Part shown: positions 33,860 to 42,669 of the stretch, piece by piece | How the letters are laid out: each line of letters opens with the position of its first letter | Numbering within the stretch: position 1 is the first letter of the stretch | Source: Sediminibacterium goheungense | Lineage (GTDB): Bacteria > Bacteroidota > Bacteroidia > Chitinophagales > Chitinophagaceae | Length of the DNA stretch: 64,000 bases | Reading direction: 5' to 3' | Assembly (NCBI RefSeq): GCF_004361915.1 | Contig: NZ_SNWP01000012.1 | Coordinates: 124,001 to 188,000, forward strand | Position numbers and translations under genes: made by a program | The notes under the pieces: generated by a model | What the model saw: only the letters and a program-made list of their open reading frames with translations | Database searches by the model: none | Told to the model about the DNA's origin: nothing

Positions 33860-34891
33860 TCAGATGATGTTCACTTCTCTTTCGAGACGTACACCGAATT
33901 TTTGGAGAACAGATTCGATGATTTCGTTTGATAGCTTGAATATATCGGCACCGGTTGCATTGCCGTAATTTACCAGTACCAGGGCCTGTTGCTGATGGCA
34001 GCCGGCATCGCCTTTACGGTAGCCTTTCCAGCCGCACTGTTCAATGAGCCAGCCGGCAGCTAGTTTGATTCTCGCAGTATTGGTTGGATAACCTACAATG
34101 CCCGGAAATTCTTCCTGCAGCCGTTTAAAATGATTTTCTGAAATGGTTGGGTTCTTGAAAAAACTACCCGCATTGCCCAGTTGCTGAGGGTCGGGTAATT
34201 TAGATTGTCTGATATTGATTACAGCCCTGGCAATGGCAGCAATGTTCAGGTCTTTTACACCCATTTTCTCCAGTTCCTGTGTAATGGCGCCATAAGAAGT
34301 ATGGTATACCGGAACCTTATTTAGTTTATAGGTAACGCTGGTAATGATGAAACGGTTTCTGTATTTCTCTTTAAAAACACTTTCCCTGTAACCGAATCCA
34401 CAATCGTTCAGTGTGAAGGTTTCCTTGTGTTTTTCATTGATATGCCAGGCTTCGAGTGAGTGAAATACATCTTTGATTTCAACACCATACGCACCGATAT
34501 TCTGCATGGGAGAAGCCCCAACACTGCCCGGAATAAGACTCAGGTTTTCAATGCCTGCATAATTTTTTTCAATACAATAACAAACAAAGTCATGCCAGTT
34601 TTCTCCTGCCTGGGCTTTAACGTAGTAATGATCGGTATCTTCCTTTACCAGTTCAATACCCTTTAGTTCATTGCGGAGTACAAGCCCGTCCACATCTCTC
34701 GTTAATAAAATATTGCTGCCGCCTCCGAGAATATGCATGGGCATATAAGGCAGATGCTGATATTGTTCGAGCAGTTCCTGCATCATTTCATGCGACTGAA
34801 AAGCGGCAAAGAATCTGGCCTTTACATCAAAGCCAAAGCTATTGTATGCTTTGAGTGAATAGTCGGGTAAAAAATACGTGTTAGAATACAT
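33860..34891 (-). CDS. murB: UDP-N-acetylenolpyruvoylglucosamine reductase
   Basis: It reduces the enolpyruvyl group in peptidoglycan precursor synthesis. The 343-residue FAD enzyme shows LGGGSNILLT, SVGASPMQNIGAYGVEI, the type I-specific segment YRESVFKEKYRNRF and the catalytic Ser in GNAGSFFKNP. I start at ATG 34891; a TTG 15 nt upstream is less likely. It lies 17 nt after the priA stop, so the two are probably co-transcribed on the minus strand. Confidence 0.94.
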   Translation of the reverse strand: MYSNTYFLPDYSLKAYNSFGFDVKARFFAAFQSHEMMQELLEQYQHLPYMPMHILGGGSNILLTRDVDGLVLRNELKGIELVKEDTDHYYVKAQAGENWHDFVCYCIEKNYAGIENLSLIPGSVGASPMQNIGAYGVEIKDVFHSLEAWHINEKHKETFTLNDCGFGYRESVFKEKYRNRFIITSVTYKLNKVPVYHTSYGAITQELEKMGVKDLNIAAIARAVINIRQSKLPDPQQLGNAGSFFKNPTISENHFKRLQEEFPGIVGYPTNTARIKLAAGWLIEQCGWKGYRKGDAGCHQQQALVLVNYGNATGADIFKLSNEIIESVLQKFGVRLEREVNII

Positions 34892-34908
34892 GATGTTTCC
34901 CCGCAAGC

Positions 34909-37362
34909 TTATAATGGATCAACGTTCACTATGATTCTAACGGCACTATAGCGCTTATTGGCATGAAGAATGGCGGCCTGTTGCATGATCATCTGCTTAC
35001 ATTGGCTGATACGTTGCATGTCTTTAGGGAGTTTTATCAATAATTCCCAAAGATATTGGTTTCTGATTCTGTCTATCACCGGTTGGGCCGGTCCGCTGAT
35101 ATCCTTAGGAAAATGTGGAGAAAGCCCTCCCATCATGATATTGGCAGCTTCTTCTGCTATATGCTTCTCTTTGTGTTTAAAGATCAATTGAATGATCCGG
35201 GTAAAGGGTGGATACCCGAATTCTTTTCTGTTAATCATTTCATACCGGTACAATGCATCATAATCGTGGTTTTGTACAAATGATAATACGGGATGCAGGG
35301 CATTGCTTACCTGAATGAGTACACGGCCAAGGTCATCCTTCCGGCCGGCCCTTCCGCTTACCTGTTCCATTAACTGAAAGGCTTTTTCATTCACCCTGAA
35401 GTCTGTAAAGCCGAGAATACCATCTGCATCGATGATGCCTACCAGGTTTACATGTTCAAAATCGAGCCCTTTTACCACCATCTGTGTGCCAACCAGTATA
35501 TCCAGTCTTCGCTGTTCAAATAATTTAATCAGTGCATCATGGTCGTTCTTGCCTTTCACACTGTCATAATCCATCCGGGCAATTTTTGCATCCGGGAAAT
35601 ATTCATTCAGCAATTCTTCAATCTGTTCTGTACCGAAATTCTTCTGGGTAAAGTCGTGACTGCCACAGGCAGCACAGGTATGGATCACCGGATAATGCGT
35701 GCCACAGTAATGACAGGTGAGTTTGTTTTTGAACTTATGGTAGGTGAGTGTTACATCACAGTTCTGGCATTCTGGTATCCAGCCGCAGGTATTGCAGATC
35801 TGATAAGGCGCATAACCTCTTCTGTTCTGGAAGAGGATGACCTGTTTTTGTTGTTCCAGTGATAACCTGATCGCTTCCAGCAGGGGTTCTGTAAAAGCGA
35901 TTTTTACTTTCTGCTGGTATTTTTTTACATCTACCAGTTCAATCCTCGGAAGCTTTGCATCGCCAAATCTTTCGGTTAAACGAACCAGTCCGAATTTATC
36001 CTGCTCGCAGTTATAATAGCTTTCAATAGAAGGAGTGGCACTGCCCAGTAAAACCTTTGCCTGAAAAAGACTTCCATAATAAATTGCTGCGTCCCTTGCA
36101 TGGTAACGTGGCGCAGGATCCTGTTGTTTATAGGAGTTATCATGCTCCTCATCGGCAATAATGAGGGAAAGTTTTTTAAAGGGCAGGAACAATGCCGATC
36201 TGGCGCCCAATACAATTTTTATTTCGCCTGTTTTTACCTTGTTCCATATTTCCACCCTTTCATTCGCATTGAATTTGGAATGATAAATGGCAATCTGTCC
36301 GCCAAAATATTCCTGCAGTCTGCGAATCATTTGTGCGGTTAAGGCAATTTCAGGGAGCATATACAAAACCTGATCGCCTTTATCTAATTGCTCCTGTATG
36401 AGTTGTGTATATACCTGCGTTTTACCACTGGCCGTTACACCGTGCAGCAGGCATACCTGTTTGGTTTGAAAAACCTGCTGTACCGCTGCCAGGGCTTTTT
36501 CCTGTGCAGGAGAGAGTGTGAAACTGATATTACTGTTTTGATCCCCGAGTTGTATGCGGTCCGTGCTTCTTTTTTCTGCTATCAAAATGCCTTTGTCGAT
36601 CAGTCCTTTCAATTGGGCGACACTGGCACCGGCTTTTTTGAGTAATTCGGGTTGAATCACCGTGCCTTCTGTTTTAAGCAGATGGAGAAAGGCCAATAAC
36701 AGTTCCATCTGTTTGGGTGCTTTGCTCCAGTTGTTGAGTAATTCGGCCAGCTGGTCCTCATTTCTATAGGCAGGGGCCAGTTCAATATAAGTCTGTTTTT
36801 TCTCTGTATATTTTTCTTTCAGTTCTTCCCATACATAACAGACTTCTTTTTCGATCAGTTTTTTTACAACCGGATACACATGTGTAACATCGAGCAGGTT
36901 CTGCACTTCACTGATCCGCAGTTCTTTCTTCAGTTCCAGTGCCTCGGCTACTATATATTCATTGTCTGATAGATCGCTGAAATTGATGGATCTTTCTTCG
37001 TTCCAGATAAGGATGCTTTCGCTGGACAATTTAAGGTTGGCGGGAACAGCAGCCTGCATTACTTCACCTTCACTGCACATATAATAACCGGCCATCCATT
37101 CCCAAAACTTTAATTGTTCGGCATGGAGTATGGGCTCCTGATCGAGCACATTGATGATATCGCGTGGATTGAATGCTTCCGGTTTTTCGGCAAATATTTT
37201 TTTGATAATGCCTGCATATTTTTTTCTTCCACCCAGCATCACTTCAACACGAATACCCGGCTGTACCACTTCCCGGTAATGTTCAGGTATGGCCCAGGTA
37301 TAGTTTTTAGGTAAAGCGAGTGGTATAATAATTTCTGCAAACAAGGATCTATCAATTTCCAT
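34909..37362 (-). CDS. priA: primosomal protein N', replication restart helicase
   Basis: PriA reloads the replisome at stalled forks. The 817-residue protein has the N-terminal 3'-DNA-binding domain, helicase motifs LLHGVTASGKTQVY (Walker A) and IADEEHDNSYKQ (DEEH), the zinc-binding cysteine cluster CNTCGWIPECQNC with a second half CHYCGTHYP and CAACGSHDF, and the GTQMVVKGLDF and SGRAGRKDD motifs. Start at ATG 37362, one codon after a TTG. Followed by murB. Confidence 0.95.
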   Translation of the reverse strand: MEIDRSLFAEIIIPLALPKNYTWAIPEHYREVVQPGIRVEVMLGGRKKYAGIIKKIFAEKPEAFNPRDIINVLDQEPILHAEQLKFWEWMAGYYMCSEGEVMQAAVPANLKLSSESILIWNEERSINFSDLSDNEYIVAEALELKKELRISEVQNLLDVTHVYPVVKKLIEKEVCYVWEELKEKYTEKKQTYIELAPAYRNEDQLAELLNNWSKAPKQMELLLAFLHLLKTEGTVIQPELLKKAGASVAQLKGLIDKGILIAEKRSTDRIQLGDQNSNISFTLSPAQEKALAAVQQVFQTKQVCLLHGVTASGKTQVYTQLIQEQLDKGDQVLYMLPEIALTAQMIRRLQEYFGGQIAIYHSKFNANERVEIWNKVKTGEIKIVLGARSALFLPFKKLSLIIADEEHDNSYKQQDPAPRYHARDAAIYYGSLFQAKVLLGSATPSIESYYNCEQDKFGLVRLTERFGDAKLPRIELVDVKKYQQKVKIAFTEPLLEAIRLSLEQQKQVILFQNRRGYAPYQICNTCGWIPECQNCDVTLTYHKFKNKLTCHYCGTHYPVIHTCAACGSHDFTQKNFGTEQIEELLNEYFPDAKIARMDYDSVKGKNDHDALIKLFEQRRLDILVGTQMVVKGLDFEHVNLVGIIDADGILGFTDFRVNEKAFQLMEQVSGRAGRKDDLGRVLIQVSNALHPVLSFVQNHDYDALYRYEMINRKEFGYPPFTRIIQLIFKHKEKHIAEEAANIMMGGLSPHFPKDISGPAQPVIDRIRNQYLWELLIKLPKDMQRISQCKQMIMQQAAILHANKRYSAVRIIVNVDPL

Positions 37363-37374
37363 CAAAAATAAGGC

Positions 37375-38133
37375 TTACACAACGGAATAGTTCCGGTATC
37401 GGCGCAAGCCCGCATCCATGATATCGTAGACCTGTTGTCGGAGTGCAGGAATATCTTTCATGGTCATACCAGCCACAGGTATTTCCTGCAGGTAGATAAC
37501 CCTGTTTTTACCTGGCGTTAATGACAGGATACTGTTATAGTGTAATCTTTCCAATGTATCTACCAGGAGGAGTGGTTTGATGGGGGTTTCTGTTTCAATG
37601 GCGATACGGAAAGCGCCATCAAAAAAATCTTTTAATGGGTGAGGCGTTTCATTAAATGTGCCTTCTGGGAAAATGAAAATAGAAATACCTTGTTTGAGTG
37701 CTGCTTTTAAGGCACGTACACTTTTGGATCTGGTTTCAGCATTTTTTCTGTCAACCAGCACCACCGCAGCACGGTATATCCAGCCGAATACCGGAATTTT
37801 TACCATTTCATATTTGCCGAGTATCCGTATGGGTTGATGGCTGATGAGTACCAGTGGCGGAATATCCATATAGGAAATATGATTGGCTACGAAAATGTAT
37901 TGGCGTGTATTGTCGTGCGGGTATTCAAATATTTCTTTGTGTCGGATACCGATCAGAAAGTACCAGCTCCGGGCCCAAAGCATACAGAGTTTGTAGATGA
38001 GGTTGCCACCGGTAATTTTCCCAAACGAGAGGGCGATTAATACAAAGGGAAAAACAACCAGCATAATGCCTACAAACAATACAAAAGCATACACACAATA
38101 GATCCATTGAACGGGCTTCAGCAATACATTCAT
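37375..38133 (-). CDS. plsC: 1-acyl-sn-glycerol-3-phosphate acyltransferase
   Basis: It makes phosphatidic acid at the inner membrane. The 252-residue protein has an N-terminal membrane segment (about 10-38), the catalytic NHISYMDIP (NHx4D motif), and FPEGTFNE as the phosphate-binding block. A near-consensus -7 box (TAAGTTCG) ends 4 nt before the ATG. It is 12 nt upstream of priA on the same strand. The acyl specificity cannot be read. Confidence 0.9.
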   Translation of the reverse strand: MNVLLKPVQWIYCVYAFVLFVGIMLVVFPFVLIALSFGKITGGNLIYKLCMLWARSWYFLIGIRHKEIFEYPHDNTRQYIFVANHISYMDIPPLVLISHQPIRILGKYEMVKIPVFGWIYRAAVVLVDRKNAETRSKSVRALKAALKQGISIFIFPEGTFNETPHPLKDFFDGAFRIAIETETPIKPLLLVDTLERLHYNSILSLTPGKNRVIYLQEIPVAGMTMKDIPALRQQVYDIMDAGLRRYRNYSVV

Positions 38134-38148
38134 AAGCCGAACTTAAAG

Positions 38149-38185
38149 AAAAAAGCCGATCAGCCTCTGGCCGATCGACTTTTAT
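38149..38185 (-). terminator. terminator of the porin gene
   Basis: On the minus strand, AAAAGTCGATCGGCC pairs with GGCTGATCGGCTTTT around a 3-nt loop (two mismatches), followed by a T-run. It lies between the porin stop (38219) and plsC. Confidence 0.75.
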
Positions 38186-38218
38186 TCTCTCTCATGTGAG
38201 TTGTCCTAAGGGTTTAGG

Positions 38219-39247
38219 TCAGAATTTATATACGGCAGCAAGTATAAAAGCTGCGGATGTTTTGGTGCCGGTACTGCTAGCCCCTTTAAAGAAAACAGGC
38301 TGTTGCGAATTGTCGACCCTGAATTCCGGAATAATAGTCAGGTTATCAACTTTCAGGTTAGCTGATAAAGTAGTGGCAAGCATTTTGCCGCCAATGCCGA
38401 TAGGTGTATTCTTGCGGTCATCAAAATAATCCTGTCTGAGTGTGAACCCAACAGCAGAGCTGGGGTCGTAATTCAGGTACATTGCATGACTTTTCCAACT
38501 GGAAGAACTGCCGCCGATTTTGTAAGACTGCAGGCTGCCATCGTAACTAATACCCCATTTATCGGCAAGTGCGCCGGTTACTACGAGGTTATACTGTGTG
38601 ATGCCTGCACCGCCCTGAAAATTGAGGTAGGCTTTTACCTTATCATTGCTGGTAGCTGTGCTGAATTGTGCCAGAAAGAATTTGGCAGAAGAACTGGTGG
38701 TACTATAATCGGTTGGATTGGCAATACCTACCATCATAGCGCTTTTGCCACCCAGTGAAATATCTGCTTTGATACCTGTGTGGAAGAAGGGACCAAATGA
38801 AAAGCCGTAAGACATACTATAGTTTCTGTTACCGGCGGCATCTACCAGTTCATAGCCCACATGTGTGGCCCATTTACCCATGGTGAATTTCACTTTGTCT
38901 GATGCTGCATAGGTGAGGTACATTTGTTTTATAGAAGCCAGTGAGCCCGCATCATTGTAAGAGAACTCCTGGGCCCTGCGGCCAAAACCAAGATCGGCCG
39001 TAGCAGTTACCTTGCCGACCGTATGATCAACTTTAAAAGTGGCCATACCCAGTTCAAAAGAATTCTGTGAATTGGTGAAGCTGGTAAAATTGTTGGTTTT
39101 GCCGGGAGCATCAGAAAATCCATAACGGTAATACGCATCAATGGCACCGGAGAAAGTGGTGACGGCTTTTTTAGTTGAATCGCTTTGTGCGTTGATGGAA
39201 AGAAAGCTGAATAGCAGACACGAAAAGGCTGAAATTTTCTTTAACAT
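38219..39247 (-). CDS. outer-membrane beta-barrel porin (OmpL/BBP2-like)
   Basis: The 342-residue protein has a signal peptide (ending LSINAQ) and alternating hydrophobic strands (AYYRYGF, FELGMATFKVDHTVGKVTAT, and on) to the end (ILAAVYKF, aromatic last residue), as in the putative beta-barrel porin-2 family. ATG 39247 is preferred over a TTG at 39271 that would disrupt the signal peptide. It follows the ammonium transporter on the minus strand. Relatives also occur beside amt genes, so a role in nitrogenous-solute passage is inferred. Confidence 0.85.
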   Translation of the reverse strand: MLKKISAFSCLLFSFLSINAQSDSTKKAVTTFSGAIDAYYRYGFSDAPGKTNNFTSFTNSQNSFELGMATFKVDHTVGKVTATADLGFGRRAQEFSYNDAGSLASIKQMYLTYAASDKVKFTMGKWATHVGYELVDAAGNRNYSMSYGFSFGPFFHTGIKADISLGGKSAMMVGIANPTDYSTTSSSAKFFLAQFSTATSNDKVKAYLNFQGGAGITQYNLVVTGALADKWGISYDGSLQSYKIGGSSSSWKSHAMYLNYDPSSAVGFTLRQDYFDDRKNTPIGIGGKMLATTLSANLKVDNLTIIPEFRVDNSQQPVFFKGASSTGTKTSAAFILAAVYKF

Positions 39248-39273
39248 TGCAGAAGGTTTTATGATTAACAAAT

Positions 39274-39321
39274 AGGTACAGCCGGTAAACCTGGTCAGAG
39301 GTTTATCATATGGCTGTACCT
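39274..39321. promoter_or_regulatory. two-part hairpin in front of the porin gene
   Basis: AGGTACAGCC (39274-39283) pairs with GGCTGTACCT (39312-39321), and inside it TAAACC (39286-39291) pairs with GGTTTA (39300-39305). It lies 27 nt upstream of the porin ATG and could be a leader structure or the end of the amt transcript. On the plus strand a T-run follows, but no plus-strand gene is present. Confidence 0.5.
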
Positions 39322-39330
39322 TACTTTTTT

Positions 39331-39430
39331 AATAAGAAATAAAGAAATAAGAAACAAGAGACAAGGAGCAAGATTCAAGAGACAGGGGATAAGAGTCTTG
39401 ATCCCTGTCTCTTGAAACCTTGTTTCTTAT
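39331..39430. repeat. inverted AAGAAACA/GAGACAA heptamer repeat
   Basis: Left arm 39331-39390 (ATAAGAA, ACAAGAG units) and right arm about 39402-39430 (CTGTCTCTTG, TTGTTTCTTAT) are imperfect complements. It lies between the amt stop and the porin leader. Confidence 0.65.
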
Positions 39431-39434
39431 ACTA

Positions 39435-40823
39435 TTATTCGGCGATGGCGCTTTCTTTGAGAATGCCATTGTTTTCTACCAATAAAGTGCCCTGTACATA
39501 TTTTTCATTGTGCTGGGTAGCATCGAGTCCGATGATTTCTTCTTCAGAGCTTACACGTAAGGGCAGTATGAAATTGATGAATTTGAAAATACCATACGAT
39601 ACCACAAAGCTGTATGCCACAACAATGCCCAATGCTTTTACCTGAGTGAAGAAAAAGGTGGCATTGCCATAGAATAAACCATCTGCGCCAGCACTGTTAA
39701 CGGTTTTGGTAGCAAAGATGCCTGTCAGTAACATACCTACCATACCGCCGATACCATGACAGGGGAACACATCCAGCGTATCGTCGAGTTTTGATTTTGA
39801 TTTATAGTACACCGCTATATTGGAAACAATGGCTGCGATGACACCAACAAAAATAGATTGTGGAATGGCTACGAAACCTGCTGCGGGTGTAATGGCTACC
39901 AGTCCAACAACGGCACCAATACAGAAGCCCAGTACAGAAGGTTTTTTACCCCTCAGTACATCAAAAAACATCCATGATAAACCGGCAGCGGCAGCTGCTG
40001 TATTTGTGGTAGCAAAAGCAGAAACAGCCAGCGGACCAGCGCCCACAGCAGAACCCGCATTAAAACCAAACCAGCCAAACCATAATAAACCGGTACCGAT
40101 TAATACATAGGGGAGGTTGGCAGGTGGAATCTCTTTTTGTTCCACATGTGCCTGTCTGCGTTTTAATACCAAAGCTCCCGCGAGGGCTGCACAACCGGCT
40201 GAAATATGCACAACAGTACCTCCTGCAAAATCGAGGGCGCCCATTTTAAAGAGGAAGCCTTCAGGGTGCCAGGTCCAGTGTGCGATCGGTGCATATACCA
40301 GCAAGCTGAACAGTGCGATAAAGAGAATATAAGAAGTGAACTTTATACGCTCTGCCACCGCACCCACCACGAGTCCGGGGGTAATGATGGCAAACATCAG
40401 TTGAAAAAGCGCAAAGAGGGTAATGGGAATGGTAGGGGCCAGACTCCAGGGAGCACCTGAATTAATGCCCTTGAAGAACAGGTGGGTGGTTGGGTTGCCG
40501 ATAAAGCCACCGATTGATTCACCAAAACAAAGGCTATAGCCTACAAAGACCCAGAGTATACTCACTACGCCGGTAGCTACCACACTTTTAATCATGGTTG
40601 AAATAACGTTTTTACGGTGCACCATACCACCGTAAAAGAAAGCCAGCCCCGGCGTCATTAAAAATACCAGGGCGGTTGCAACAAGGATCCATGTAATATC
40701 TGCTGCACTGTAAGCACCTGCTTCGTCTGTAAAGTTGGGGAGAGAGGGAACGAACAGTGCAGCTACAGCTACTGCAACCAGTGCAATAAAAGGAGCGGCC
40801 TGCTGGAATGTCAATTTTTTCAT
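39435..40823 (-). CDS. amt: ammonium transporter
   Basis: The 462-residue channel has about 11-12 membrane helices. Family signatures are AFFYGGMVHRKNVIST (residues 62-77), the pore region DFAGGTVVHISAGCAALAGA, and FPCHGIGGMVGMLLTG with the conserved His. The first hydrophobic segment may be a cleaved signal peptide, as in other Amt proteins. It lies downstream of gltBD on the same strand, behind a terminator, in a nitrogen-assimilation block with the porin. No adjacent glnB/glnK was seen. Confidence 0.95.
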   Translation of the reverse strand: MKKLTFQQAAPFIALVAVAVAALFVPSLPNFTDEAGAYSAADITWILVATALVFLMTPGLAFFYGGMVHRKNVISTMIKSVVATGVVSILWVFVGYSLCFGESIGGFIGNPTTHLFFKGINSGAPWSLAPTIPITLFALFQLMFAIITPGLVVGAVAERIKFTSYILFIALFSLLVYAPIAHWTWHPEGFLFKMGALDFAGGTVVHISAGCAALAGALVLKRRQAHVEQKEIPPANLPYVLIGTGLLWFGWFGFNAGSAVGAGPLAVSAFATTNTAAAAAGLSWMFFDVLRGKKPSVLGFCIGAVVGLVAITPAAGFVAIPQSIFVGVIAAIVSNIAVYYKSKSKLDDTLDVFPCHGIGGMVGMLLTGIFATKTVNSAGADGLFYGNATFFFTQVKALGIVVAYSFVVSYGIFKFINFILPLRVSSEEEIIGLDATQHNEKYVQGTLLVENNGILKESAIAE

Positions 40824-40998
40824 GCTAGTTAGGGTATTTTTACGTTATAAAATATTTTAATAAATATTTATAATTCAATAATACTAATAAAAAATGATAA
40901 ATTCTAAACAATTATTAACATTTTATATTTTGTAATTTAATTTATTCAGTTTGGGAAAATGTCATGAAATCAATCTAAGTGATTGATTTATAAACTAA

Positions 40999-41030
40999 AA
41001 AAGCCTACTGTATGGCTACAGTAGGCTTTT
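40999..41030. terminator. terminator after gltD
   Basis: AAAAGCCTACTGTA is a perfect 14-bp complement of TACAGTAGGCTTTT around a TGGC loop. It lies 25 nt after the gltD stop (minus strand) and works in either direction by its A/T ends. It separates gltD from the AT-rich amt promoter region. Confidence 0.9.
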
Positions 41031-41054
41031 GAAAATAATAAATATAAAAAATAA

Positions 41055-42527
41055 TTATGTATTAACTAAGTAGCTTTGGTCCTTCGATTCGAGTACTGAT
41101 GAGCCCATTAGGTATTGATCAACCCTTCTTGCGCATTCTCTGCCCTCACTAATGGCCCAAACCACCAGCGACTGCCCCCTCCGCATATCACCCGCCGTAA
41201 ATATCTTGGGTATATTGGTCTGAAACTTCTTTTCATCGGCCCTTACATTGCCTCTCTCATCCAGTTCCACACCCAGCTCTTCAATCAATCCATCGTGTTG
41301 CGGATGCAAAAAACCCATGGCCAGTAAAGCCAGCTCACAGGGTATTTCCCGCTCTGATCCGGCGATTTCTTCAAATCCTGCCGGTTTATCTGTGGTAGAG
41401 GCCTTCCACTGCAGGTCTACGATCTGTAAAGCTTTCAGTTGACCCTGTTCATCACCCAGAAAAGCCTTGGTGGCCACTGCCCATTGTCTGTTGGCGCCTT
41501 CTTCATGCGAGGAAGTGGTTTTGAGGGTCATAGGATAGGTTGGCCAGGGCATCTGTGCCGTTCTCTGTTCAGGCGGCTTGGGTAACAGTTCCAATTGCGT
41601 TACCGAATAAGCACCCTGTCTGTTTGAAGTGCCCACGCAATCGCTTCCTGTATCACCACCGCCAATCACCACTACATTTTTTGCAGTCGCAAAAATATCG
41701 GCAGTTATTACGGGTTCATTCGATACACGCTGGTTCTGCTGCTTTAAAAAATCCATCGCAAAATGAACACCTTTCAAATCCCTGCCGGGTATATTGAGGT
41801 TTCTCGGAACCGTAGAGCCACCGGCCAGTACAATGGCCTGAAACTCCCGCAGCAAATCATTGATGCCTATATTCACACCCACATTGGCATTGCACCTGAA
41901 CACCACACCTTCTTTTTCCATCAGCTGTATCCTGCGCTCTACCACCCATTTCTCCAGCTTGAAATCGGGAATACCATAACGCAATAAACCACCCGGTGCA
42001 GCATCTCTTTCAAAAACAGTTACCAGATGTCCCGCATAATTTAATTGCGCGGCGGCGGCAAGTCCGGCCGGACCAGAACCCACCACTGCAATTTTTTTAC
42101 CCGTGCGTACATTCGGTGTGCGTGGCTGTACAAAACCCTTATCGAAAGCAATTTCAATAATATGCTTCTCAATTTCTTCAATGGTAACGGGCGGTTGATT
42201 GATACCTAATACACAGGCACTTTCGCAGGGGGCAGGACAAATTCTGCCGGTGAACTCGGGGAAATTATTGGTGGCACTTAATAGCTCATAAGCTTCTTCC
42301 CAGCTTTCGCGGTAAACAGCATCATTGAATTCGGGAATGATATTGCCCAGCGGGCATCCATTATGACAAAACGGAACGCCGCAGTTCATACAACGGGCCG
42401 ACTGTTGATTCAGTGTTTCGTCGGGCAGGCGCTCTACAAATTCTTTATAGTCCTGAATGCGCTCCTCCGCCTTTCTCTTTCCGGGAAGGGTTCGTGTAAA
42501 TTCAAGAAATCCTGTTGGTTTACCCAT
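41055..42527 (-). CDS. gltD: glutamate synthase small subunit
   Basis: The 490-residue NADPH-dependent subunit feeds electrons to GltB. The N-terminal iron-sulfur cysteines are in CMNCGVPFCHNGCPLG (residues 45-60) and CPAPCESACVLG. The FAD-binding VVGSGPAGLAAAAQL and NAD(P)-binding VVVIGGGDTGSDC motifs follow. Length is usual. It is 134 nt downstream of gltB, separated by an inverted heptamer repeat. Confidence 0.95.
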   Translation of the reverse strand: MGKPTGFLEFTRTLPGKRKAEERIQDYKEFVERLPDETLNQQSARCMNCGVPFCHNGCPLGNIIPEFNDAVYRESWEEAYELLSATNNFPEFTGRICPAPCESACVLGINQPPVTIEEIEKHIIEIAFDKGFVQPRTPNVRTGKKIAVVGSGPAGLAAAAQLNYAGHLVTVFERDAAPGGLLRYGIPDFKLEKWVVERRIQLMEKEGVVFRCNANVGVNIGINDLLREFQAIVLAGGSTVPRNLNIPGRDLKGVHFAMDFLKQQNQRVSNEPVITADIFATAKNVVVIGGGDTGSDCVGTSNRQGAYSVTQLELLPKPPEQRTAQMPWPTYPMTLKTTSSHEEGANRQWAVATKAFLGDEQGQLKALQIVDLQWKASTTDKPAGFEEIAGSEREIPCELALLAMGFLHPQHDGLIEELGVELDERGNVRADEKKFQTNIPKIFTAGDMRRGQSLVVWAISEGRECARRVDQYLMGSSVLESKDQSYLVNT

Positions 42528-42543
42528 GGTGTTTTATTTTTTG

Positions 42544-42669
42544 AGCCTATGGCTTATAGCTTATGGCGTATAGTAGATGGCATATGGTAAATGCGCTAAA
42601 GCCGATTTGCTATTCGCTATTAACTATAAGCCATTAGCCATAAGCTATTACCCATACGCCATTAGCTAT
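42544..42669. repeat. inverted ATAAGCC/ATTAGCC heptamer repeat
   Basis: Arms 42544-42590 and 42623-42669 are imperfect complements built of 7-mers (GGCTTAT, AGCTTAT; ATAAGCC, ATTAGCC). The right arm includes the TAA stop of gltB, and the left arm ends just before gltD. A second copy of this family is nested in 58001-58170. Confidence 0.75.
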
